From Pseudomonas sp. DNDY-54 (GTDB lineage: Bacteria; Pseudomonadota; Gammaproteobacteria; Pseudomonadales; Pseudomonadaceae), in contig NZ_CP082271.1 in assembly GCF_019880365.1 (NCBI RefSeq), positions 2,666,001 to 2,730,000 of the forward strand: 64,000 nucleotides of DNA. The letters run 5' to 3'. The notes beneath the pieces are model-generated. The model saw only the letters and a list, made by a program, of their open reading frames with translations, was not told the origin of the DNA and made no database searches. The position numbers and the translations under genes were made by a program. Below are positions 1 through 8,164 of this stretch, in pieces (position 1 is the stretch's first letter; every line of letters begins with the position of its first letter).

Positions 1-162
1 GTCTTCGGCAAGCAGGTCGCGTGCCCGCTGCACAACTGGCAGATCAATCTCGATAGCGGCCAAGCCGTGGCGCCGGATGTGGGCTGCGCGCATCGACACG
101 AAGCGCGGATCGAGAACGGCCGCGTGATGCTCTCGTTGAACAGCGCCACCGAGTGCGCCTGA
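1..162 (+). CDS. nirD: Nitrite reductase [NAD(P)H] small subunit, C-terminal part
   Basis: The window opens inside this gene; 53 codons and a TGA stop remain. The visible part contains CPLHNW, the second half of a Rieske-like fold, followed by a glycine-rich turn and a CAHR segment, as in NirD C-termini. NirD partners the large sirohaem subunit NirB in assimilatory nitrite reduction to ammonium in the cytoplasm. Downstream nasA and cobA (sirohaem synthesis) support the assignment. The start lies outside the window. Confidence 0.82.
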   Translation, partial: VFGKQVACPLHNWQINLDSGQAVAPDVGCAHRHEARIENGRVMLSLNSATECA

Positions 163-244
163 GCATGCCGACAACCGTAGGGCTAGATAGGTGGGCTAAA
201 ACGGAACGCCGCCCGGCCCGTTTGGCGGAGACGCCGTCGCAACC

Positions 245-266
245 GTAGGGTGGGCTTCAGCCCACC
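245..266. repeat. REP-like palindrome (GTGGGCTTCAGCCCAC family)
   Basis: The core GTGGGCTTCAGCCCAC is preceded by GTAGG. The same element occurs at 4148 (one base changed), 4300 and 48271, and in inverted form at 391-411. All copies lie between genes, as expected for a dispersed REP-type element. Confidence 0.7.
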
Positions 267-390
267 AATGAGAGCCAGCGGACCCTTCGCTATAGCAAAC
301 CAAGGCCCGGATCCTGAAGGCCATTGCTGCACGGCAACGCTAGAGAAACGCAGGGTGAAGCAAAGCGCCACCCTGCCCACCGTGGTAACC

Positions 391-411
391 GTGGGCTAAA
401 GCCCACCCTAC
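391..411. repeat. REP-like palindrome, inverted copy
   Basis: GTGGGCTAAAGCCCAC followed by CCTAC is the reverse complement of the element at 245-266 with one base changed in the loop. The two copies face each other across about 125 bases and could pair in RNA. Confidence 0.65.
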
Positions 412-470
412 AAATGCAGACCCTACAGCTAGCGAGTCCATCAATGAACGAATTGCCAGGAGACGACGCC

Positions 471-3167
471 ATGCGCCAGACAACCGCTTCGACCTGCTGC
501 TATTGCGGCGTGGGCTGCGGCGTGCTGATCGAGCACGACGGCGAGCGCATCCTCGATGTCGCCGGCGACCCGAAGCATCCCGCGAATTTCGGCAAGCTGT
601 GCAGCAAGGGCGCGACCCTGCACCTGACCGGTGACCTGGACGCCCGCGCGCTCTACCCCGAATTGCGGCTGGGCAAGGCCCTGGCTCGTGCGCGCTCGGA
701 TTGGGACACTGCGCTGGACCACGCCGCCAACGTATTTGCTGAGACCATCGCCGAGCACGGTCCGGACAGCGTCGCCTTCTACATCTCCGGCCAGTTGCTG
801 ACTGAGGATTACTACGCCTTCAACAAGCTCGCCCGCGCGCTGGTCGGCACCAACAACATCGATTCCAACTCGCGGCTGTGCATGTCGTCCGCCGTGGTCG
901 GCTACAAGCGCAGCCTAGGCGCCGACGCACCGCCGTGCAGCTACGAGGACATCGAACAGAGCGATTGTCTGCTGATCGTCGGCAGCAACATGGCCTATGC
1001 CCATCCGGTGCTGTTCCGGCGCCTCGAAGAAGCCAAGGCCAAGCGCCCGGAGATGAAGGTCATCGTCGTTGATCCACGACGCACCGACACCTGCGACCTG
1101 GCGGACCTGCACCTGGCGATCCTGCCGGGGACTGACGTTGCGCTGTTCCACGGGATACTGCACATCCTGCTGTGGGAAGGCTGGATCGACCGCGATTTCA
1201 TCGAGGCCCATACCGATGGCTTCGATGAGCTGAAAAGCATGGTGCGCGACTACAACCCGGCCATGGTGGCGGACCTCTGCGGCATCAGCGTCGATGAATT
1301 GCAGACCACGGCCCGCCTCATCGGCACGTCGAACAGTTTTCTCTCGCTCTGGTGCATGGGCGTCAACCAGTCCACGGCCGGCAGCGCCAAGAACAGCGCG
1401 TTGATCAACCTGCACCTGGCCACCGGCCATATCGGCAAGCCTGGCGCCGGGCCCTTCTCCCTGACCGGTCAGCCCAATGCCATGGGTGGCCGCGAGACTG
1501 GCAGCCTGTCCAATCTGCTGCCTGGTCATCGCGAGGCAGGTAACGCGGCGCATCGTGCCGAAGTGGCCGACTACTGGGGTGTGCCGGCATTGCCGGAGGC
1601 CGCAGGCCTCTCTGCCATCGAGCTGTTCGAGGCCGTGCGCAGCGGCAAGATCAAGGCGCTGTGGATCGCCTGTACCAACCCGGCGCAATCCATGCCGGAC
1701 CAGCGGAACGTTCACGAGGCCTTGGCCGCCTGCCCTTTTGTCGTGGTGCAAGAAGCGTTTTTCACCACCGAGACCTGTCGCTACGCCGACCTCCTTCTGC
1801 CCGCCGCCAGTTGGGGCGAGAAGGAAGGCACGGTGACCAACTCGGAGCGCCGCGTCAGCCACGTGCGCCCGGCCATCGCAGCTCCAGGCGAGGCGCGGGC
1901 CGACTGGTCGATCACCTGTGACTTTGCCCGCCGCCTGGAAGCGCTGATGCGCCCCGGCCAGGTGAGTTTGTTCGCCTTCGACACGCCGTCGGCGATATTC
2001 GAGGAATACAAGTGGCTGACCGCAGGCCGTGATTTGAACCTGTCCGGTCTCAGCCATGCGGTGATCGACCAGCTCGGGCCGCAGCAATGGCCCTTCCCCG
2101 CCGGCAGCACGCAGGGCTCCACGCGTCTTTATGGCGACGGGATATTCCCCACCGACAACGGCCGCGCACGTTTTCTCGCCGAGCAGTACCAGGCGCCAAA
2201 GGAAAGACGCGAGGCGCGCTTCCCGCTCACGCTGAACACCGGCCGCCTGCGCGATCACTGGCACGGCATGAGTCGCACCGGCACCGCGGCGCGGCTGTTT
2301 GGCCACGTCGAGGAAGCGCTACTGAGCATGAGTGGCGACGACATGCGCCGTCGCCGCCTGCTCGATGGCCAGTTGGTCAAGGTCCGCAGTCGCCGCGGCG
2401 AGCTGCTCTTGCCGGTGCACAAGGACGACAGCCTGCGGCCCGGTCAGGCCTTCATGCCGATGCATTGGGGTGATCGCTTCCTCAAAGGAATGGGCGTGAA
2501 TGTGCTGACCCTCCCCGACTTCGATCCGGTCTCCAAACAACCGGAGCTCAAGCACGCCGGCGTGGAAGTGGAGAAGGTCGAACTGCCCTGGCAGTTCTTC
2601 GCCATGGTCGAAGGCCATGTGCAGAAGCGCTTCGAAAAATTGCGGCCCTTATTTGAAGGATTCGCCTATGCGAGCTTCAGCCTGACCGGGCGGGACCGTT
2701 CGGCGTTAGTCATCCGTGCCGCCTGTAACGAAGCCCCGGATGCGGCGCAACTGGCGCAGATCGAACAGCTGCTGGGGCTGAATGAGGGCCCGGTGGTGGC
2801 TTACGACGACCCGCGACGTGCTGTCGGCAAGCGGGTGCGTATCGAGGACGGCCGCATCGTCGCCCTCAGCCTGTCCGGCGAAACCGCCGCACGCGACTGG
2901 CTGAAACAGCTCTGGCACGACGGCACCGCCGATCAGGCGCTGCGCCGCTGGCTGCTGGCACCGCTGAGCACCCCGCCGGGTGGCGCAGCCCGCGCAGCCA
3001 AGACCCTGTGCAACTGCATGAACGTCAGTCAGGACGCAATCTGTTCAGGCATCGCGCGGGGCCTGGATTTAAATGGCTTGAAGCGGGAGCTGGGTTGCGG
3101 CATCAGCTGCGGCTCCTGTGTACCGGAAATCAAGCGGCTGTTGGTGAAACAACCGGCAGTGGCTTGA
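471..3167 (+). CDS. nasA: Assimilatory nitrate reductase, catalytic subunit with C-terminal [2Fe-2S] domain
   Basis: Molybdopterin oxidoreductase that reduces nitrate to nitrite in the cytoplasm. The N-terminus has the [4Fe-4S] cysteine set C9-x2-C12-x3-C16...C44, followed by the large Mo-bisMGD domains with an LCMSSAVVGYKR segment. Residues about 847-885 form a BFD-like [2Fe-2S] module (C847, C849, C880, C883), as in Klebsiella-type NasA. The length is 898 residues. The ATG at 471 is chosen because AGGAG sits 8 bases upstream; in-frame starts at 324 and 444 lack this. The gene lies between nirD and cobA, so it belongs to the nitrate-assimilation block. The electron donor is not visible here and may be NirB or a separate protein. 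Confidence 0.93.
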   Translation: MRQTTASTCCYCGVGCGVLIEHDGERILDVAGDPKHPANFGKLCSKGATLHLTGDLDARALYPELRLGKALARARSDWDTALDHAANVFAETIAEHGPDSVAFYISGQLLTEDYYAFNKLARALVGTNNIDSNSRLCMSSAVVGYKRSLGADAPPCSYEDIEQSDCLLIVGSNMAYAHPVLFRRLEEAKAKRPEMKVIVVDPRRTDTCDLADLHLAILPGTDVALFHGILHILLWEGWIDRDFIEAHTDGFDELKSMVRDYNPAMVADLCGISVDELQTTARLIGTSNSFLSLWCMGVNQSTAGSAKNSALINLHLATGHIGKPGAGPFSLTGQPNAMGGRETGSLSNLLPGHREAGNAAHRAEVADYWGVPALPEAAGLSAIELFEAVRSGKIKALWIACTNPAQSMPDQRNVHEALAACPFVVVQEAFFTTETCRYADLLLPAASWGEKEGTVTNSERRVSHVRPAIAAPGEARADWSITCDFARRLEALMRPGQVSLFAFDTPSAIFEEYKWLTAGRDLNLSGLSHAVIDQLGPQQWPFPAGSTQGSTRLYGDGIFPTDNGRARFLAEQYQAPKERREARFPLTLNTGRLRDHWHGMSRTGTAARLFGHVEEALLSMSGDDMRRRRLLDGQLVKVRSRRGELLLPVHKDDSLRPGQAFMPMHWGDRFLKGMGVNVLTLPDFDPVSKQPELKHAGVEVEKVELPWQFFAMVEGHVQKRFEKLRPLFEGFAYASFSLTGRDRSALVIRAACNEAPDAAQLAQIEQLLGLNEGPVVAYDDPRRAVGKRVRIEDGRIVALSLSGETAARDWLKQLWHDGTADQALRRWLLAPLSTPPGGAARAAKTLCNCMNVSQDAICSGIARGLDLNGLKRELGCGISCGSCVPEIKRLLVKQPAVA

Positions 3168-3233
3168 ACATCAACAGTTGGCGATGCATGGCGCGTCGCC
3201 GACGAGATTACAGCAACAGGTGAGGTGGGAAAC

Positions 3234-3971
3234 ATGAGCGCAAAAGTCTGGCTGGTTGGCGCGGGGCCCGGTGATCCGGAGCTGCTGACACTCAAGGCCG
3301 TTCGCGCCATGGGCGACGCGCAGGTGGTGCTGATCGACGATCTAGTCAATCCCGCCGTACTCGAACACTGCCCAAATGCACGAGTAATTGCGGTGGGCAA
3401 GCGCGGCGGCTGCCGCTCCACCCCTCAGGCGTTCATCCATCGGCTGATGCTGCGCTACGCGCGTCAGGGCAAATGCGTGGTGCGCCTCAAAGGTGGCGAC
3501 CCCTGCATCTTCGGCCGCGGCGGCGAGGAAGCCGAGTGGCTGGCGGAGCGCGGCATCGAGGTCGAGTTGGTCAACGGCATCACCGCAGGCCTGGCCGGCG
3601 CCACACAATGCGGTATTTCACTGACCCAACGCGGCGTGGCGCGCGGCGTAACGCTGGTCACCGCGCATACGCTAGACGGCAGCAGCCCCGAGTGGCATGC
3701 ATTGGCGAAAACCGGCACTACCCTGGTCGTCTACATGGGCGTGAGCAACCTAGAGCAGGTTCAAACCGGCCTCATCGAAGGCGGTTTGCCGGAAAGCACG
3801 CCGGTAGCGATGATCGAAAACGCTTCGCTGCCGCAACAGCGCGAATGCCGCTCGCAACTGGGGGTTATGTGCACGGATGCTGCCGCGTTCCGGTTGAAGA
3901 GCCCCGCTATTCTGGTCATCGGCGAAGTCGCCGCTCAGGCCGTTACGCAGGGGCTAAGCCAGATTGCATGA
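3234..3971 (+). CDS. cobA: Uroporphyrinogen-III C-methyltransferase
   Basis: SAM-dependent methylation of uroporphyrinogen III to precorrin-2, needed for the sirohaem of NirB and also for cobalamin. The protein has 245 residues. It starts with the tetrapyrrole-methylase signature VGAGPGDPELLTLKA and contains RLKGGDPCIFGRGGEE, the SAM-binding region. GAGGTGG lies just upstream of the ATG at 3234; a GTG at 3225 is an alternative. There is no CysG-type dehydrogenase/chelatase domain, so this is the single-domain SUMT form. Its place after nasA fits cofactor supply for nitrite reductase. Confidence 0.93.
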   Translation: MSAKVWLVGAGPGDPELLTLKAVRAMGDAQVVLIDDLVNPAVLEHCPNARVIAVGKRGGCRSTPQAFIHRLMLRYARQGKCVVRLKGGDPCIFGRGGEEAEWLAERGIEVELVNGITAGLAGATQCGISLTQRGVARGVTLVTAHTLDGSSPEWHALAKTGTTLVVYMGVSNLEQVQTGLIEGGLPESTPVAMIENASLPQQRECRSQLGVMCTDAAAFRLKSPAILVIGEVAAQAVTQGLSQIA

Positions 3972-4066
3972 TAGATAGCTGCTGATACGTTGGACCGGAA
4001 GGTCGAAGCTGGAACAGACACTCAGCACGTAGAGGTCCTTATCACCGAACCGTCCTGCCGGGGAAC

Positions 4067-4103
4067 GGTGGGCTAAAGCGGAACGCCGCCCGGCTCACCC
4101 TAC
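4067..4103. repeat. Imperfect palindromic repeat related to the 190 region
   Basis: GGTGGGCTAAAGCGGAACGC followed by CGCCCGGCTCACCCTAC resembles the spacer segment near 190-220. The GGTGGGCTA start and CACCCTAC end can form a long hairpin. It seems to be a second member of the REP-like set, lying directly before the tandem duplication. Confidence 0.5.
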
Positions 4104-4228
4104 TCTGAGGTTCGGGCAGCGAGTGCCCAGCAGGGCGTGACCCTAAGGTAGGGTGAGCTTCAGCCCACCATACAGCCCGCGATGGTAAGAGCGAAGAGAT
4201 GGCAGACCCGCGTCTACAGCGCGAGATA

Positions 4229-4258
4229 CTTGAAACCCCGCTTTGCGGGGTTTCAAGT
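4229..4258. terminator. Bidirectional Rho-independent terminator, copy 1
   Basis: Near-perfect hairpin CTTGAAACCCCG / CGGGGTTTCAAG with a CTTTG loop. The A/T flanks allow function on both strands. It lies between convergent cobA and the RND exporter gene. Confidence 0.8.
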
Positions 4259-4376
4259 TTGAGGTTCGAGCAGCAAATGCCCGCAGGTGTGACCCAAAGG
4301 TAGGGTGGGCTTCAGCCCACCAGAAAGCCCACGGTGGTAGAGCGATGAGATGGCAGACCCGCGTCTTCAGCGAGAT

Positions 4377-4408
4377 ACTAAAAACCCCGCTTTGCGGGGT
4401 TCTTAGTT
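4377..4408. terminator. Bidirectional Rho-independent terminator, copy 2
   Basis: Hairpin ACTAAAAACCCCGC...GCGGGGTTCTTAGT, the diverged second copy of the upstream terminator. On the minus strand it lies 15 bases after the RND gene stop. Confidence 0.82.
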
Positions 4409-4423
4409 TAGCGCCTGACTATG

Positions 4424-6778
4424 TCACGCCTTCTGCCGCAGCTTCTCCGGTTTGATCAGGAAGCGCGCCAGTGCAGGCAGTAGCCAGATCGCACCGACCA
4501 TGTTCCAGAGGAACATGAAGGTCAGCATCAAGCCCATGTCGGCCTGGAACTTGATCGCCGAGAACACCCAGGTGAACACACCGATCGCCAGGCAGATGCC
4601 GGTGAAGATCACGGCCTTGCCGGTTGATTTCAGCGTTTCGTAGTAGGCGTCCTGCAGCGTCATGCCTTGGCGCAGGTAAGACTCGAGTCGGCTGTAGATG
4701 TAGATGCCGTAATCGACACCGATACCCACACCCAGCGCGATCACCGGCAGCGTCGCGACTTTCACTCCAATGCCCATGAAGGCCATCAGGGCGTTGCCGA
4801 GGATCGAGGTCAGCACCAGCGGCAGGATTACGCAGAGCGTCGCGGCTATGGATCGGAACGTTAGGAGACACATGAAGCTCACGGCGGCATACACCGCGAT
4901 CAGCATGGTGGTTTCCGACGCCGCAATCACTTCGTTGGTGGCCGCTTCAATGCCAGCGTTACCGGCGGCCAACACGAATTCCAGCCCCTCGCGGTTGTTT
5001 TCCTCGGCGAAGTCACGGGCCACCGAAACCACGTGCTCCAACGTCTCGGCTTTGTGGTCGTTGAGGAACACCAGTACCGGCGCCAGCGAGCAATCGCTGT
5101 TGTACATGCCTTCGGCGCGGGCAATGGAGCTGTTCAGAACGAACTGGTTACGCGACAAGGTTTCCCATTTCAGGCTTCCCTCGTTCATACCCTTGATGCT
5201 CTGACGAGCCACCGAGACCATCGAAACCGCAGATTGCACACCGTCGGTGTTTTCCATCCGCCACATCAGCTCGTCCATTGCAGCGAGCGTGTCGTAATGG
5301 GCACAGCCTTCTGGCGCTGTCTTGACCATCACCACCAGCACATCGGAACTGGTGGAGTAATTGCGGATGACAAAGTCATTGTCGAGGTTGTAGCGCGAGT
5401 CCGGATGCAGTTCCGGTGCACCCTGATCAAGGTCACCGATCTTGAGGTTCTGGCCGTACCAGAGTCCCCCGCCCACGGCGAGCAGCGCGATGACGATGGA
5501 GATTGGCGCAACGACCGGGTTGGCAAAATTCGAGAGCAGACGCCAGAACGGATGATTGCGTGCCGCCTCTTCGCGTGCCTGTTTCACTGCGCGCTGGCTG
5601 ATGCCCATGTAGGAAATCGCCACCGGCAGCAGAATCAGGTTGGTCAGGATGATTACCGCCACGCCGAGCGAAGCGCCAATTGCCAGCTCGCGGATGACGC
5701 CGATGTCGATCAGCAGCAGGGTCACGAAGCCCACGGCGTCCGAAGCCAGCGCCACCATGCCCGGAATGAACAGCTGACGGAACGCCATTCGAGCGGCTGC
5801 CAGGGGATCATCGGTATGACCCGAGGCCATGGCGATGCCGTTGATCTTCTGCACACCGTGGGAAATGCCGATGGCAAATACCAGGAACGGTACCAGCATC
5901 GAATACGGATCAAGACCGAAGCCCAGGGTATGCAAGAGGCCAAGCTGCCATGCAACCGCGATCAGGGTGGTGACCACAACGGCGATGGTGCTTTTGACGC
6001 AGCGGGTGAACCACAGCAGCAGCGCAAGGGTGATGCCGATGGCGACGAAGAAGAACAGCGCGACACCCACCAACCCGTCGATCAGGTCACCGACCTTCTT
6101 GGCGAAGCCGATGATGTGAATGTCTACGTTCGGATTCTGCGCCTCGTACTTGTCGCGAATCTTCTCTTCCAGCTCGTGGGAGAACTTCTGGTAGTCGAGG
6201 GTGATCTGCTTGCTGCGGTCGTCAGGATCCGAATAGGACTCCATCAATGGCACGTCGATGATGCTGGATTTGAAATCGTTGGCGACGAGGCGCCCGATCT
6301 GTCCAGACTTGAGGATATTGCTGCGCAGATCGTCGAGACTTTCTGGCGAACCGTCGTAGGTCTGGGGAATGACCTCGCCGCCGGCGAACCCCTGCTCCGT
6401 TACTTCGGTCCAGCGGACGCTGGGGCTCCACAGGGACTTCATGTTGGAGCGGTCGACGCCTTGGATGTAGAACACTTCATCGTGAATCTGACGCAGCGTC
6501 TCCATGTACTCCTTGGAGAAGATATCGCCGTCCTTCGCCTCGACGGAAATCCGCACGGTGTTGCCCAGATTCGCGAGGTCATCGCGGTGCTCGAGCATGT
6601 TCTGAATGTAGGGATGTCCCAGGGGAATCATCTTTTCAAAGCTGGTCGAAGGACGAACCTGAGCAGCCTGATAGAACAGGAATACGCTTATCAAAAGGCA
6701 GACGAGGATCACTGCCGGTCGATTATTGAAGATCAGGCGCTCTAGAAAGGACGCCGGCTTCTGCTGATGCTTGGTCAT
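4424..6778 (-). CDS. RND-superfamily (MMPL-like) exporter
   Basis: Inner-membrane protein of 784 residues with the two-fold repeat of the RND superfamily. One transmembrane segment lies near residues 20-40, followed by a large periplasmic loop to about 235 and a helical bundle (near FFFVAIGITLALLLWF and FLVFAIGISHGVQK). A second loop and bundle then contain GVGIGVDYGIYIYSR. This is the COG1033 type of predicted exporter, not a tripartite AcrB pump: it is shorter and has no membrane-fusion partner nearby. It starts 12 bases after the YCF48-like gene stop with a GGAG site, so the two are one operon. Substrate unknown; such pairs are often found with DUF1302/DUF1329 genes, which are absent here. 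Confidence 0.85.
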   Translation of the reverse strand: MTKHQQKPASFLERLIFNNRPAVILVCLLISVFLFYQAAQVRPSTSFEKMIPLGHPYIQNMLEHRDDLANLGNTVRISVEAKDGDIFSKEYMETLRQIHDEVFYIQGVDRSNMKSLWSPSVRWTEVTEQGFAGGEVIPQTYDGSPESLDDLRSNILKSGQIGRLVANDFKSSIIDVPLMESYSDPDDRSKQITLDYQKFSHELEEKIRDKYEAQNPNVDIHIIGFAKKVGDLIDGLVGVALFFFVAIGITLALLLWFTRCVKSTIAVVVTTLIAVAWQLGLLHTLGFGLDPYSMLVPFLVFAIGISHGVQKINGIAMASGHTDDPLAAARMAFRQLFIPGMVALASDAVGFVTLLLIDIGVIRELAIGASLGVAVIILTNLILLPVAISYMGISQRAVKQAREEAARNHPFWRLLSNFANPVVAPISIVIALLAVGGGLWYGQNLKIGDLDQGAPELHPDSRYNLDNDFVIRNYSTSSDVLVVMVKTAPEGCAHYDTLAAMDELMWRMENTDGVQSAVSMVSVARQSIKGMNEGSLKWETLSRNQFVLNSSIARAEGMYNSDCSLAPVLVFLNDHKAETLEHVVSVARDFAEENNREGLEFVLAAGNAGIEAATNEVIAASETTMLIAVYAAVSFMCLLTFRSIAATLCVILPLVLTSILGNALMAFMGIGVKVATLPVIALGVGIGVDYGIYIYSRLESYLRQGMTLQDAYYETLKSTGKAVIFTGICLAIGVFTWVFSAIKFQADMGLMLTFMFLWNMVGAIWLLPALARFLIKPEKLRQKA

Positions 6779-6790
6779 GTGGGCTCCGGC

Positions 6791-7882
6791 TTATTGTTGT
6801 TGTACGGGCAGGTTAGCGCCGGTTGGCGAAACGACCCTGACGCCGCTCTGGCCGACCAGGACCAGATTGCCATCCGGGTTGGCCACGACGCCTGAGAGCG
6901 AGCGCCGGTCAGGCCGGCTGAACAGTTTGAAGCTTTGCCCGTTGTCGTCGCTGCTCAGCACGGTGCCACCGTGGCCGACCACAACGATGCGGCCATCGGG
7001 GAGCCGGTTGCCATCCGCCAGGCCCGATTCGACGGTATCGCCGTCGTCGTCCGCCAGCGTGATTGCTTGCCAGTTATCACCGAAATCGGTGGAGCGAAAC
7101 AGGTTGCCGCGTAGGCCGAACGCGACGACACCGCCCGGCTCACCTGAGCCGACCACACCGAAGAACGAACCTTGATAGGGTGATTCGGCCCGCTCCCAGG
7201 TCTCTCCCATGTCCGCGGAGCGAAACATACCGCCCATCTCACCAACGATGAACAGACCGGAGCCCGGTATCTCGGCTATAGCATTCAGGTGGGCACCGTC
7301 CTCGTTGTCCAGGCGGTCCGCCACGTCTTCCCAGTTCTGCCCGTCGGTGGTTTCCAGAAGCACGCCGTAAGCGCCTGTGGCGAATCCGTGCTGTGCGTCT
7401 TCGAACCACACATCGAGCAATGGGACTTCGCCTTCGCGATTTTCATACTGCTGCGTCCAGGTCTGGCCGCCGTCCGTGGTGCCCAGGATGAGCGCGTCAT
7501 GGCCTACCGCCCAGCCGTGCTTCTCATCAGCGAAGTACACCGCCGTAAGCAGTTGACGGGTCGGTACCTTCGCCTGATTCCAGCGGGTACCACCATCGTC
7601 GGAATAAAGGATGTGCCCGCGGTCACCGACGGCAACCAAACGGTCGCCCGCATAGGCAACGTCGAGGAGCAAGGTGGAGGCGGCTTTCTGCGATTCGATC
7701 GAGTAGCGCACGCCAGGCTCGGCAGGGCTTTGAGCTTGCGCCGGTGCGACCATGAACAGGATGGAGAGAACACTGCAGAGCGAGAGCGTCCTTGCCAGCG
7801 GCGATTGACTGCTAAACATCGGCGTGCGGGTCTTTTTATCCGCGCGGCCAACCGGTGTGCGCCACATGACGGGCTCACTCAT
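6791..7882 (-). CDS. YCF48-like secreted beta-propeller protein
   Basis: 363 residues. A basic N-terminus precedes a hydrophobic signal segment (TLSLCSVLSILFMVAPAQAQ), so the mature protein is probably periplasmic. The rest is a series of BNR/YCF48 blades with repeated VGDRGHILYSDDGG, GHDALILGTTDGG, GAYGVLLETTDG, VGEMGGMFRSADMG and VGHGGTVLSSDDNG units. The ATG at 7882 is chosen for the AAGGGGG site 6 bases upstream. A downstream ATG at 7819, closer to the signal peptide, is a weaker alternative. The family includes photosystem II assembly factor Ycf48, but that role cannot apply here; a periplasmic accessory to the following exporter is an inference from the operon. Confidence 0.82.
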   Translation of the reverse strand: MSEPVMWRTPVGRADKKTRTPMFSSQSPLARTLSLCSVLSILFMVAPAQAQSPAEPGVRYSIESQKAASTLLLDVAYAGDRLVAVGDRGHILYSDDGGTRWNQAKVPTRQLLTAVYFADEKHGWAVGHDALILGTTDGGQTWTQQYENREGEVPLLDVWFEDAQHGFATGAYGVLLETTDGQNWEDVADRLDNEDGAHLNAIAEIPGSGLFIVGEMGGMFRSADMGETWERAESPYQGSFFGVVGSGEPGGVVAFGLRGNLFRSTDFGDNWQAITLADDDGDTVESGLADGNRLPDGRIVVVGHGGTVLSSDDNGQSFKLFSRPDRRSLSGVVANPDGNLVLVGQSGVRVVSPTGANLPVQQQ

Positions 7883-8103
7883 ACATACCCCCTTTATTCT
7901 TATTAGGTAGGGCCTGCGTATGGAGACAGGCGGGGCCATGCTATAGGGCTTTCGAAAGCGGCGGCAATTGGCTGGACGTTATGTTTTGTTAAGCATGGCT
8001 CAATGATGTTGCGTGATAGGTGGGCCTTATGGCATGCGCTTTGTGCCCACTAGGTCACGCACCGTATGGGGGCGCCCGGCCAAGGCTGCTCGCCCTTCTG
8101 AAA

Positions 8104-8136
8104 ACGAAAATCCCGCAGCAAGTGCGGGATTTTCGT
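8104..8136. terminator. Rho-independent terminator after pepN
   Basis: ACGAAAATCCCGC / GCGGGATTTTCGT hairpin with A/T runs on both sides. It lies 28 bases beyond the pepN stop, in the spacer with the start of the YCF48-like gene. Confidence 0.8.
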
Positions 8137-8164
8137 CTGTCACCATCTAGCGTCGCAGGCCTGA

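Larger units (their letters stand above)
163..470. other. nirD-nasA spacer with palindromic repeats
   Basis: About 308 bases without a convincing gene. The spacer holds two inverted copies of a GTGGGCT...AGCCCAC palindrome (245-266 and 391-411). It also holds a GGTGGGCTAAAACGGAACGC stretch near 190 that recurs at 4067 as GGTGGGCTAAAGCGGAACGC. No terminator with a T-tract is obvious, so read-through from nirD into nasA remains possible. Confidence 0.6.
4107..4409. repeat. Tandem duplication of a ~150-bp module with REP-like palindrome and terminator
   Basis: Unit 1 (4107-4260) and unit 2 (4261-4409) align over their whole length. Both begin GAGGTTCG, carry a GTGGGCTTCAGCCCAC-type palindrome (4148-4169 and 4300-4321), share GAGATGGCAGACCCGCGTCT, and end in the same CCCCGCTTTGCGGGG hairpin. 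Small differences show that the copies have diverged. The module lies between cobA and the convergent RND gene, so it probably ends transcription from both sides. Confidence 0.85.

Noticed and set aside
163..470. In-frame extension of nasA to an ATG at 324
   Set aside because: The extension runs through a REP-like palindrome, and a strong ribosome-binding site supports the ATG at 471.
915..2306. 463-codon open frame on the minus strand inside nasA
   Set aside because: It is antisense to a clearly conserved gene, has no known domain, and comes from codon bias in high-GC DNA.
4107..4409. CRISPR array or insertion sequence
   Set aside because: Only two diverged units, no spacers, no transposase; the structure is a duplicated terminator module.
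5033..6745. 570-codon open frame on the plus strand inside the RND exporter gene
   Set aside because: Shadow of the conserved exporter; Gln/His/Asp-rich composition without any motif.
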